Below the pieces are notes generated by a model. It was not told the DNA's origin. It saw only the letters and a list, made by a program, of their open reading frames with translations, and ran no database searches. The translations under genes were made by a program, and so were the position numbers. Positions 37,872 to 44,935 of a DNA stretch of 64,000 nt are shown here, piece after piece. Origin of the DNA: RPQJ01 sp963698735 (lineage in GTDB: Bacteria; Pseudomonadota; Gammaproteobacteria; Steroidobacterales; Steroidobacteraceae); contig CAVOSA010000032.1 of NCBI GenBank assembly GCA_963698735.1, positions 62,001 to 126,000 of the forward strand, given 5' to 3'. Position 1 is the stretch's first letter. Every line of letters starts with the position of its first letter.

Positions 37872-38474
37872 TTGAACGCGTTAACTCATCTGGCGCGGAT
37901 CGCTGCAGCGGCGACAGCGCTGCTGCTCGGCTTCGCGGCCCCGGCATCTGCCGTGCCCGTGGTCGGTGGATCCACCGTCGTCACACTCGATCTCACGTCG
38001 CAACTGAACTTCGTGTCCGTAGCCACCCAGAATGGGATCGCACCGGCAGCGGTCGCTCCGGGCGTCCTGGGCGGCGATCCGCTGGCGTTCAGCTTTCCGA
38101 TCACGGGCGTCAGCGCAACCAACATCCTCCACAGCGGCGGGATCAGCCTCACCGAGGGCAGCACGACCCTGCAGCTCCTCAACTTCGACATCAACCTGAC
38201 GCAACTCACCGTCTTCGGCACGGCGGTACTGAACGGGAATAACATCGGTCTGCTGCCGCTGTTTACCGTCAACGGCGAAACCCTTGCGCTGGGCCTGACC
38301 GCGGGTGCGGCGGGCGCGCTGAACGAAGTGTTCGGACCCACGAACCCGGCGTTCACGACTGGTTTGTCGGTCGGGACAGCGAGTTTCAGGGCCGTGCCGG
38401 AGCCTGGTTCACTCGCGCTGCTTGGCCTGGGTCTCGCGGGGTTGGCCTTGGCGCGGCGTCGCAAAGTCGCCTGA
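37872..38474 (+). CDS. PEP-CTERM sorting domain protein
   Basis: A 200-residue exported protein. A signal peptide covers about residues 1-27, then a beta-rich, T/G/V/L-rich mid region, and the C-terminal PEP-CTERM sorting signal VPEPGSLALLGLGLAGLAL followed by ARRRK. Such proteins are processed by exosortase and usually accompany extracellular polysaccharide; no exosortase is in this window. The TTG at 37872 is chosen as start because AGGAG lies 7 bases before it and the signal peptide begins right there; an ATG at 37827 would add 15 residues without a ribosome-binding site. A strong terminator follows. Confidence 0.85.
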   Translation: MNALTHLARIAAAATALLLGFAAPASAVPVVGGSTVVTLDLTSQLNFVSVATQNGIAPAAVAPGVLGGDPLAFSFPITGVSATNILHSGGISLTEGSTTLQLLNFDINLTQLTVFGTAVLNGNNIGLLPLFTVNGETLALGLTAGAAGALNEVFGPTNPAFTTGLSVGTASFRAVPEPGSLALLGLGLAGLALARRRKVA

Positions 38475-38500
38475 GCGACAGACGTCACTCGCTGCGATGA

Positions 38501-38528
38501 AGCCCGGCCCAGTGCCGGGCTTTTTTTA
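38501..38528 (+). terminator. Rho-independent terminator
   Basis: Inverted repeat AGCCCGGC / GCCGGGCT around CCAGT, immediately followed by a run of seven T. It lies 27 bases after the PEP-CTERM stop. It is the clearest intrinsic terminator in the window. Confidence 0.9.
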
Positions 38529-38538
38529 TTGGAAATAG

Positions 38539-38615
38539 TGGTCGGGATGAAAGGATTTGAACCTTCGACTCCTACGTCCCGAACGTAGTGCTCTACCAGG
38601 CTGAGCTACATCCCG
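38539..38615 (-). tRNA. tRNA-Pro (anticodon CGG)
   Basis: A 77-base cloverleaf with encoded CCA. It has acceptor stem CGGGATG/CATCCCG, a D-arm with AGCTCAGCCTGGTAGAGC, an anticodon stem CTACG/CGTAG with loop TTCGGGA (anticodon CGG), and the T-loop GGTTCGAATCC. It reads CCG codons, frequent in this GC-rich genome. A promoter with 17-bp spacing lies about 93 bases upstream. Confidence 0.96.
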
Positions 38616-38707
38616 TATCCAGGTCGCCGCGGGCCTCAAGAAACCGTCCGGCTCGGGTGGCCGACTGAAGGCGAGGGCGGCGGGGCAGGCCCCGCTAAGA
38701 GCCGCGC

Positions 38708-38736
38708 AGTGTACTGAAGGCACCGCGCCTATTCAA
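38708..38736 (-). promoter_or_regulatory. Promoter for tRNA-Pro
   Basis: On the minus strand, TTGAAT (38736-38731) and TACACT (38713-38708) are separated by exactly 17 bases. The predicted start lies about 85 bases before the tRNA, leaving a leader to be trimmed. Confidence 0.55.
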
Positions 38737-38770
38737 TTCGAAGCGGATGGCGAGACCGGTTCCAGTCGGC

Positions 38771-39739
38771 TCAATACGTGCGGGCAACCGCGAATTCGGC
38801 CAGCGCCATCAGGGCATTGCGGTAGCTGGAGGCCGGCAGCCTGCCGAGTGCCTCGATTGCCAGTTCCTTCTCCTGCCGGGCTTTGCGGGCGGTGTATTCC
38901 AGCCCACCCGAGGTCTCGATCAGTCGCGTGATCTGGGCCAGGTCGTCGATGCCCCCGTTCTCGATCGCTGCCCGCAGCTGGGCCGCCCCGGCGGGCTGCG
39001 CGTTTGCCAGCGCGTAGATGACGGGCAGCGTCGGCTTGCCCTCGGCGAGGTCGTCGCCCAGGTTCTTGCCCAGTTCTTCGGCGCTGGCCGTGTAATCGAG
39101 CACGTCGTCCACGAGCTGGAATGCCGTGCCGAGATGGCGGCCGTACTCGATCATCGACTGCTCGATCTCGCGCGGAGAGCCGGACAGGATCGCGGCCAGC
39201 TGCGCGCCCGCTTCGAACAGCTTGGCGGTCTTGCGGTAGATGACCTCGAGGTACCGTTGCTCGGTGGTGTCGGGATCGTGCGCGTTCATGAGCTGCAACA
39301 CCTCGCCCTCGGCGATGGTGTTGGTCGCATTGGCCATGACTTCCTGGATGCGCAGGTCGCCCAGCTCGACCATCATCTGGAACGAGCGCGAATACAGGTA
39401 ATCGCCGACCAGCACGCTCGCCTCGTTGCCGAAGACGTGGTTGGCGGTATCGCGGCCGCGGCGCATGTCGGAGCTGTCCACGACATCGTCGTGGAGCAGG
39501 GTGGCCGTGTGGATGAACTCGATGATCGCAGCGGCCGGAACGTGCTTCTGGCCCTCGTGCCCGCAGGCGCGCGCGGCCAGCAGGACACTCAGCGGGCGCA
39601 GCCGCTTGCCGCCCCCACCGATGATGTATTGCGACACCTGGTTGACCAGCACGACGTCGCTGGCCAGCCGTTCGACGATGGTCTGGTCGACGCGTTGCAG
39701 GTCTTCCGTGACCAGCGCCCGGATCTCTTCGAGTTGCAT
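38771..39739 (-). CDS. ispB: Polyprenyl diphosphate synthase, octaprenyl type
   Basis: A 322-residue trans-prenyltransferase that builds the long isoprenoid side chain of quinones. It has both aspartate-rich motifs, LLHDDVVDSSDMRRG (DDxxD) and FQLVDDVLDYT, plus GGGGKRLRPL, the IPP-binding region. The length fits IspB. The position directly beside rplU-rpmA-obgE, transcribed divergently from them, is conserved in gammaproteobacteria including Pseudomonas. Chain length (C40 versus C45) cannot be read with confidence. Confidence 0.94.
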   Translation of the reverse strand: MQLEEIRALVTEDLQRVDQTIVERLASDVVLVNQVSQYIIGGGGKRLRPLSVLLAARACGHEGQKHVPAAAIIEFIHTATLLHDDVVDSSDMRRGRDTANHVFGNEASVLVGDYLYSRSFQMMVELGDLRIQEVMANATNTIAEGEVLQLMNAHDPDTTEQRYLEVIYRKTAKLFEAGAQLAAILSGSPREIEQSMIEYGRHLGTAFQLVDDVLDYTASAEELGKNLGDDLAEGKPTLPVIYALANAQPAGAAQLRAAIENGGIDDLAQITRLIETSGGLEYTARKARQEKELAIEALGRLPASSYRNALMALAEFAVARTY

Positions 39740-39834
39740 TCTCGCGACAAGCCGCCCGGAGGTACTTTCTTATGGAAACCCGGCATGGTACCTGTCGCCC
39801 CGTCCCTAGGGAATGGCGGGGAACCGCTAAGCGC

Positions 39835-39863
39835 TTGATTCAGGCGGGTCGATCCCCTAAAAT
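39835..39863 (+). promoter_or_regulatory. Promoter of the rplU-rpmA-obgE operon
   Basis: TTGATT (39835-39840) and TAAAAT (39858-39863) are separated by 17 bases. The pair stands 58 bases upstream of the rplU ATG and reads away from ispB. Confidence 0.7.
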
Positions 39864-39920
39864 CCCGCGTCTTTCTGCCGGGGCTCCCGGCCCCCTAAGT
39901 TCAGGTTTGGAGTAAAGCTC

Positions 39921-40232
39921 ATGTACGCGGTCATTGCGACGGGCGGCAAGCAGTATCGCGTCGCCGCAGGCGACGTGGTTCGCATCGAGAAACTGGCGGC
40001 CGATCTCGGCGCCACCGTCGAATTCGACAAGGTCCTCCTCGTCGGCAGCGGCAGCGACATCAAGGTCGGCGCCCCGCTGGTCGCGGGCAGCAAGGTGTCT
40101 GGCGTCGTGCACAAGCACGGCAAGGGCGACAAGAAGCCCATCGTGAAGTTCCGCCGGCGCAAGCACTACCTGCGCCAGGGCACGCACCGCCAGTTCTACA
40201 CCGACGTCAAGATCACTGGCATCCAGGCCTGA
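39921..40232 (+). CDS. rplU: 50S ribosomal protein L21
   Basis: A 103-residue L21, binding 23S rRNA in the large subunit. The N-terminal MYAVIATGGKQYRV and the C-terminal RQGHRQ-like segment (RKHYLRQGTHRQFYTDVKI) are diagnostic. GGAGT stands 9 bases before the ATG. It is the first gene of the conserved rplU-rpmA-obgE operon behind a well-formed promoter. Confidence 0.98.
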   Translation: MYAVIATGGKQYRVAAGDVVRIEKLAADLGATVEFDKVLLVGSGSDIKVGAPLVAGSKVSGVVHKHGKGDKKPIVKFRRRKHYLRQGTHRQFYTDVKITGIQA

Positions 40233-40267
40233 GCCTGGCGCCGTAAAACCCCTCGGGAGTCATTGCA

Positions 40268-40531
40268 ATGGCACATAAAAAGGCAGGCGGTTCGACCAAG
40301 AACGGCCGCGAATCCGAGAGCAAGCGCCTCGGCCTGAAGAAGTTCGGCGGCGAGAACGTCGTTGCCGGGAACATTCTCGTTCGTCAGCGCGGCACGGCGT
40401 ACCGTGCGGGCGACAACGTGGGCGTTGGCACCGACCACACGCTGTTCGCGCTCACCAACGGCACCGTGCAGTTCAAGCGCAAGGGCGTGGACCAGCGCGT
40501 GCACGTCAGCATCGAGCCCAGCAAGGGCTGA
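40268..40531 (+). CDS. rpmA: 50S ribosomal protein L27
   Basis: An 87-residue L27 with the N-terminal MAHKKAGGSTKNGRESESK arm that reaches the peptidyl-transferase centre, and GNILVRQRGTAYRAGDNVG. It lies 35 bases after rplU. A REP-like repeat separates it from obgE. Confidence 0.98.
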   Translation: MAHKKAGGSTKNGRESESKRLGLKKFGGENVVAGNILVRQRGTAYRAGDNVGVGTDHTLFALTNGTVQFKRKGVDQRVHVSIEPSKG

Positions 40532-40538
40532 TCCTCAA

Positions 40539-40582
40539 CCTCGCCCGCTTGCGGGAGAGGTCGCGCAACGCGCGGGTGAGGG
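40539..40582. repeat. REP-like palindromic repeat, copy 2 (inverse orientation)
   Basis: A hairpin CCTCGCCCGC / GCGGGAGAGG (40539-40560) is followed by GGGTGAGGG (40574-40582), the reverse complement of the CCCTCACCC head seen in other copies. A second small inverted repeat, CGCGCAACGCGCG, sits between them. It lies within the rpmA-obgE gap of an operon. Confidence 0.65.
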
Positions 40583-40597
40583 TTCGGTTCCGCACCC

Positions 40598-41641
40598 ATG
40601 AAATTCGTCGACGAAGCCACGATCAAGGTGCAGGCCGGCAACGGCGGCCGCGGCATGGTCAGCTTTCGCCGCGAGAAATTCATGCCTTTCGGCGGCCCGG
40701 ACGGCGGTGACGGCGGCGACGGCGGCCACGTCTACCTGGTCGCGAAAGCCGGGCTGAACACGCTCGCCGACTTTCGCCACATGCGCACTTTCAAGGCGGT
40801 GAACGGCGAGCCGGGCGGCAGCGCGGACTGCAGCGGCCGCGGCGGCGCGGATGCGGAAGTATTCGTGCCCGTCGGCACGGTGGTCTACGACGTCGACACC
40901 GAGGAAACGCTGGGCGACCTCGCTGCCGATGGCGACCGGATTCTCGTCGCCAAGGGCGGCGAGGGCGGGATGGGCAACCAGCGCTTCAAGAGCAGCACCA
41001 ACCGCACGCCGCGCAAGGCGACGCCGGGCAATCCGGGCGAGAAGCGCGAGTTGCGGATCGAACTCAAACTGCTCGCCGACGTAGGCCTGCTGGGCCTGCC
41101 GAATGCAGGCAAGTCCACCCTGATCAGCGTCGTGTCGTCGGCGCGGCCCAAGATCGCCGATTACCCGTTCACCACGCTGCACCCGAACCTGGGCGTCGTG
41201 TACGTGGGCGAGCACCAGAGCTTCGTCATGGCCGACATCCCGGGCGTGATCGAAGGCGCCGCGGAAGGCGCAGGCCTCGGCATCCGGTTCCTGAAGCACT
41301 TGCAGCGCACGCGCGTGTTATTGCACCTGGTGGACATCGCGCCGCCCGATCCCGCGGCCGATCCCGTCGTGGACGCGCGGTCGATCGCCGGCGAACTGAA
41401 GAAGTTCAGCCCGGAACTCGCCAAGCGCGAGCGCTGGCTGGTGCTCAACAAGATCGATCTGCTGCCTCCGGCCGAAGCCGAAAAGCGCTGCAAGGAGATC
41501 GTCCGTCGCCTGCGCTGGAAGGGTCCGGTGTACCGCATTTCGGGCGTCACCAGGCAGGGCACGCAGCAGTTGTGCTTCGACATCATGCGGCGGCTCGAAG
41601 AAATCCGGCTCGCAGGCGCCGAGCTCCCCGACGCGGGTTAG
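40598..41641 (+). CDS. obgE: Obg family GTPase
   Basis: A 347-residue ribosome-associated Obg/CgtA GTPase involved in 50S assembly and stress control. It has the N-terminal glycine-rich Obg fold (1-158, VDEATIKVQAGNGGRGMV, GGDGGDGGHVYLV), then G1 GLPNAGKST, switch region YPFTTLHPNLG, G3 DIPGVIEGA and G4 NKIDLL. The C-terminus is short, lacking the long acidic tail of E. coli. It is the last gene of the operon and ends at a bidirectional terminator shared with rpsT. Confidence 0.97.
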   Translation: MKFVDEATIKVQAGNGGRGMVSFRREKFMPFGGPDGGDGGDGGHVYLVAKAGLNTLADFRHMRTFKAVNGEPGGSADCSGRGGADAEVFVPVGTVVYDVDTEETLGDLAADGDRILVAKGGEGGMGNQRFKSSTNRTPRKATPGNPGEKRELRIELKLLADVGLLGLPNAGKSTLISVVSSARPKIADYPFTTLHPNLGVVYVGEHQSFVMADIPGVIEGAAEGAGLGIRFLKHLQRTRVLLHLVDIAPPDPAADPVVDARSIAGELKKFSPELAKRERWLVLNKIDLLPPAEAEKRCKEIVRRLRWKGPVYRISGVTRQGTQQLCFDIMRRLEEIRLAGAELPDAG

Positions 41642-41670
41642 CCTGGCGTCGCTTCCGGTCACCGGAAACG

Positions 41671-41697
41671 AAAAAGCCGGCCCAGGGCCGGCTTTTT
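41671..41697. terminator. Bidirectional terminator between obgE and rpsT
   Basis: AAAAAGCCGGCC / GGCCGGCTTTTT around a three-base loop: a 12-bp stem with A-run and T-run at its ends, so it can terminate both converging transcripts. Confidence 0.9.
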
Positions 41698-41739
41698 CAT
41701 GGATCAGGCTGCGGCGTCGGCGCCGCGCCGGGTGCTGCC

Positions 41740-42015
41740 TTACTTGGCGGCGGCGCCCAGGGCCTTGATCTTGGCGTTGAGCTCGCGCTTGTGGCGGGCC
41801 GCCTTGTTGCTGTGGATGATGCCCTTGGTCACCATCGTGTCGATCACGGGCTGGGCCTGCTTGTAAGCCGCGGTGGCTTCGGCCTTGTCGCCGGCGCCGA
41901 TCGCGTTCAGGACCTTCTTGATCGACGTGCGCAGGCGCGAGCGGGCCGCCATGTTGTGGGCACGACGCTTCACATCCTGCTTGGCGCGCTTTTCTGCGGA
42001 CTTGATGTTCGCCAC
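41740..42015 (-). CDS. rpsT: 30S ribosomal protein S20
   Basis: A 91-residue S20 that binds 16S rRNA. The N-terminal MANIKSAEKRAKQDVKRRA and HNMAARSRLRTSIKKVL are diagnostic. It is a single-gene unit read leftward and ends at the shared terminator. On the other side it diverges from murJ, the same arrangement as rpsT-mviN in Pseudomonas. Confidence 0.98.
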   Translation of the reverse strand: MANIKSAEKRAKQDVKRRAHNMAARSRLRTSIKKVLNAIGAGDKAEATAAYKQAQPVIDTMVTKGIIHSNKAARHKRELNAKIKALGAAAK

Positions 42016-42092
42016 GGACTGGAACTCCTGCGGCCGGCGTGCCCACCTGGGGGACGACCAACCTTCGGGTAATCGGGTTAAAAGAGCCGCGT

Positions 42093-42121
42093 ATTTTGGC
42101 GATCGGAGGCCGCAAGGTCAA
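42093..42121 (-). promoter_or_regulatory. Promoter of rpsT
   Basis: On the minus strand, TTGACC (42121-42116) and CAAAAT (42098-42093) are spaced by 17 bases, about 78 bases before the rpsT start codon. An alternative TATAAT lies just upstream at 42124-42129. Confidence 0.55.
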
Positions 42122-42135
42122 GGATTATAGGCAGG

Positions 42136-42174
42136 CCCTCACCCCGCCCCTCTCCCGCAGTGCTGGAGAGGGGG
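42136..42174. repeat. REP-like palindromic repeat, copy 3
   Basis: CCCTCACCCCGCCCCTCTCCCGCA followed by TGCTGGAGAGGGG (head and arms quoted separately from a 39-base unit): head plus imperfect hairpin, in the rpsT-murJ gap. It forms a direct tandem with copy 4, 10 bases away. Confidence 0.7.
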
Positions 42175-42184
42175 TCAGGCGGGC

Positions 42185-42224
42185 CCCTCACCCCAGCCCT
42201 CTCCCGCTGCAGCGTGAGAGGGGG
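42185..42224. repeat. REP-like palindromic repeat, copy 4
   Basis: CCCTCACCCCAGCCCTCTCC followed by CGCTGCAGCGTGAGAGGGG: the same head and hairpin layout, in direct orientation with copy 3. It lies just upstream of murJ and may affect the 5' end of that transcript. Confidence 0.7.
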
Positions 42225-42270
42225 CAAGAACGTATCATCCGCGGCGCATGTCATTGACCCGGATCGTCCC

Positions 42271-43872
42271 TTGAGCGGCGGCTTCTTCCGCAGCACCTCG
42301 ATCGTCGGCGCCTTCACGCTCATCTCGCGCGTGACCGGCCTGCTGCGCGACATGGTCTATTCGCGCATGTTCGGCGCGGGCCTGCTCATGGACGCGTTCC
42401 TGGTCGCGTTCAAGATCCCGAATTTCATGCGCCGCCTGTTCGCCGAGGGGGCGTTCTCCCAGGCCTTCGTGCCGGTCGTCTCGGAATACAAGGTCCAGCG
42501 CCAGCACGACGAGGTTCGGGAACTCATCGACGGCGCGATGGGCACCATGGCCTGGTTCCTGTCGGTGCTGACGATCGTCGGCATCGTCGCGGCGCCGCTG
42601 CTGGTGCTGCTGTTCGCCCCGGGCTTCCGGGAGGACGGCGACCGCTTCGACCTGACGGTCGAAATGCTGCGCTGGACGTTCCCGTACATCCTGTTCGTGT
42701 CGCTCGCGGCGCTCGCGGGCGGCGTGCTCAACAGCTACGGCAAGTTCGCCGTGCCCGCGACGACGTCCACGCTCATGAACCTGGTCATGATCGTGTTCGC
42801 CGCCTTTATCGCGCCGCATTTCGAGCGGCCCGGCATCGCGCTGGCCATCGGCGTGTTCGTCTCGGGCCTGGTCCAGCTCGGGTTCCAGCTGCCGTTCATG
42901 CTCAAGCTCGGCCTGCTGCGCCGGCCGCGCTGGAGCTGGGGTCACGAAGGCGTGCGCAAGATCGGCAGGCTCATGCTGCCCGCGATCTTCGGCTCGTCGG
43001 TGTCACAGGTGGCGCTGCTGCTGGACACGGTGATCGCCTCGTTCCTGGCCACCGGCAGCATCGCCTGGCTGTATTACGCGGACCGGCTGGTCGAGTTCCC
43101 GCTCGGCGTGTTCAGCATTGCGCTCGCGACGGTGATCCTGCCGGGCCTCGCCGCGCACCACGCATCGCAGTCGCCCGAGCGATTCGCCTCGACGCTGGAC
43201 TGGGCTGTGAAGCTCACGACCATCGTCGTGCTGCCGGCGACCGTCGCGCTGCTGATCCTGGCCGGGCCGCTCACCGTCGTGATCTTCCACTACGGCAAGT
43301 TCGACGAGCAGGACGTGCGCATGTCCACGCTCGCGCTGATGGCCTATTCGGGCGGCCTCATGGGATTCAGCATGGTGAAAGTGCTGGCGCCCGGCTTTTT
43401 TGCGCGCCAGGACACGAAGACGCCGGTCAAGATCGGCGTGCAGTCGCTCGTGCTCAGCATGAGCCTCAATCTCGCGATCGTGCTGCCGCTGGCCTTCCTC
43501 TACCCGGACCAGCCGGGGCTGCACGCGCTGCTGGCCCTGAACACCGGCATCGGCGCCTGGTTCAACGCGACGATGCTCTATCGCGGCCTGCGCAGGCAGC
43601 ACGTGCTGCATCACTCCTCGGGCTGGCGCAGGACGCTGTGGCAGATCCTTGCCGGCAACGTCCTGATGGGCCTTTTCCTCTGGTTCGTGGCGGGCGACAC
43701 CCAGCGCTGGCTCGACATGGACGCCTGGCATCGCGTCGGCTGGATGGGCCTGCTCGTCGTCGGCGGCGCCGGCATCTACTTCGGCACGCTGTACGTGCTG
43801 GGCATGCGCCTGCAGCACCTGCGTCACCAGAAGGTCACGGTGCCGCCGCGTGCGGAAGGCACCACCCCTTGA
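42271..43872 (+). CDS. murJ: Lipid II flippase MurJ
   Basis: A 533-residue polytopic inner-membrane protein of the MATE-like MVF family that moves lipid II across the membrane for peptidoglycan synthesis. It has 14 hydrophobic segments and the family blocks MFGAGLLMDAFLVAFKIPN and RLFAEGAFSQAFVPV. The start is not certain: the in-frame TTG at 42271 (MSGGFFRSTSIVGAF) is preferred, because no ATG or GTG lies nearer the first helix. A nine-codon frame at 42248-42274 (ATG, MSLTRIVP) stops across this TTG. It overlaps ribF by four bases (TTGA). Confidence 0.92.
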   Translation: MSGGFFRSTSIVGAFTLISRVTGLLRDMVYSRMFGAGLLMDAFLVAFKIPNFMRRLFAEGAFSQAFVPVVSEYKVQRQHDEVRELIDGAMGTMAWFLSVLTIVGIVAAPLLVLLFAPGFREDGDRFDLTVEMLRWTFPYILFVSLAALAGGVLNSYGKFAVPATTSTLMNLVMIVFAAFIAPHFERPGIALAIGVFVSGLVQLGFQLPFMLKLGLLRRPRWSWGHEGVRKIGRLMLPAIFGSSVSQVALLLDTVIASFLATGSIAWLYYADRLVEFPLGVFSIALATVILPGLAAHHASQSPERFASTLDWAVKLTTIVVLPATVALLILAGPLTVVIFHYGKFDEQDVRMSTLALMAYSGGLMGFSMVKVLAPGFFARQDTKTPVKIGVQSLVLSMSLNLAIVLPLAFLYPDQPGLHALLALNTGIGAWFNATMLYRGLRRQHVLHHSSGWRRTLWQILAGNVLMGLFLWFVAGDTQRWLDMDAWHRVGWMGLLVVGGAGIYFGTLYVLGMRLQHLRHQKVTVPPRAEGTTP

Positions 43873-44831
43873 ACCGCGCTGCCGGCAAGCTCGAACTCGT
43901 GCGCGGACTGCATAACCTGCGGCCGCGGCACCGTGGCTGCGTCGCGACGATCGGCAACTACGACGGCGTGCATCGTGGCCACCAGCACATGCTGGAAGCC
44001 GTGCGGCGCAAGGCGGACGAACTCGGCGTGCCCGCGACGGTCGTCACCTTCGAGCCGACGCCGCGCGAATTCTTCGAGGGCGCGACGGCTCCCGCGCGGC
44101 TCATGCGCCTGCGCGAAAAACTCGAGGCGCTCGAGCTCTACGGCATCGACCGTGTCGTCGTGCTGCGTTTCGACCAGCGCATGCGCAATCTCGGCGCTGC
44201 CGAGTTCGAGCAGCGGCTGCTGGTCGACGGCCTTGGCGTGCGGCACATGGTGGTCGGCCACGATTTTCACTACGCCCGCAAGCGCGAGGGCAACATCCAC
44301 TCGCTGCGCGCGGCCGGCGCGAAGCACGGCTTCACGGTGGAGGAGGTCGGTGAGTTCCTGGTGGCCGGCGAACGCGTCAGCAGTTCGCTGGTGCGCGAGG
44401 CGCTCGGCCGCAACGACCTCGACCGTGCGGCACACTTGCTCGGCCGGCCTTATCGCATGACGGGCCGGGTGCGCCGCGGCGCGAAGCTCGGCCGGACGCT
44501 GGGCTATCCCACTGCCAATCTCGCCCTGCACCGCAAGGTGGTGCCGTTGTGGGGGGTCATGGCCGTGCGCGTGAGTGGCGCGGGCCTGCAGGATCACCCC
44601 GCCGTAGTCAGCCTCGGCACGCGCCCGACGGTGAACGGCACCGATCCGCTGCTCGAGGTGCACCTGTTCGACTTCGACCGTGACCTGTACGGCCGCTACC
44701 TGAGCGTGGACTTCCTGCGCTGGCTGCGGGCGGAATTGAAGTTCGATTCGCTGGATGCGCTGGTCGCGCAGATGGACGTCGATTCGGCGCAGGCTCGCGC
44801 CGCACTCGCGGAAATTCCGGTCCGCGCCTGA
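43869..44831 (+). CDS. ribF: Bifunctional riboflavin kinase/FAD synthetase
   Basis: A 320-residue enzyme making FMN and FAD from riboflavin. The N-terminal FAD synthetase domain has TIGNYDGVHRGHQHML (GxHxGH-like) and VGHDFHYARKREGN. The C-terminal riboflavin kinase domain has GRTLGYPTANLAL and SLGTRPTVNG. The start is the TTG at 43869, whose TTGA overlaps the murJ stop, indicating translational coupling. The alignment with E. coli RibF begins within the first 12 residues. The order murJ-ribF-ileS is widely conserved. Confidence 0.95.
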   Translation: MNRAAGKLELVRGLHNLRPRHRGCVATIGNYDGVHRGHQHMLEAVRRKADELGVPATVVTFEPTPREFFEGATAPARLMRLREKLEALELYGIDRVVVLRFDQRMRNLGAAEFEQRLLVDGLGVRHMVVGHDFHYARKREGNIHSLRAAGAKHGFTVEEVGEFLVAGERVSSSLVREALGRNDLDRAAHLLGRPYRMTGRVRRGAKLGRTLGYPTANLALHRKVVPLWGVMAVRVSGAGLQDHPAVVSLGTRPTVNGTDPLLEVHLFDFDRDLYGRYLSVDFLRWLRAELKFDSLDALVAQMDVDSAQARAALAEIPVRA

Positions 44832-44935
44832 CCCCGGCCGCCTGTTGCGCTGCAACGTCTGGATTAAATCCATGAATTGCCTCACTATTTCGGGTTCCCT
44901 GCCCGCGTGCGCTCCCGGCTCTACAGTCCCCCTCC

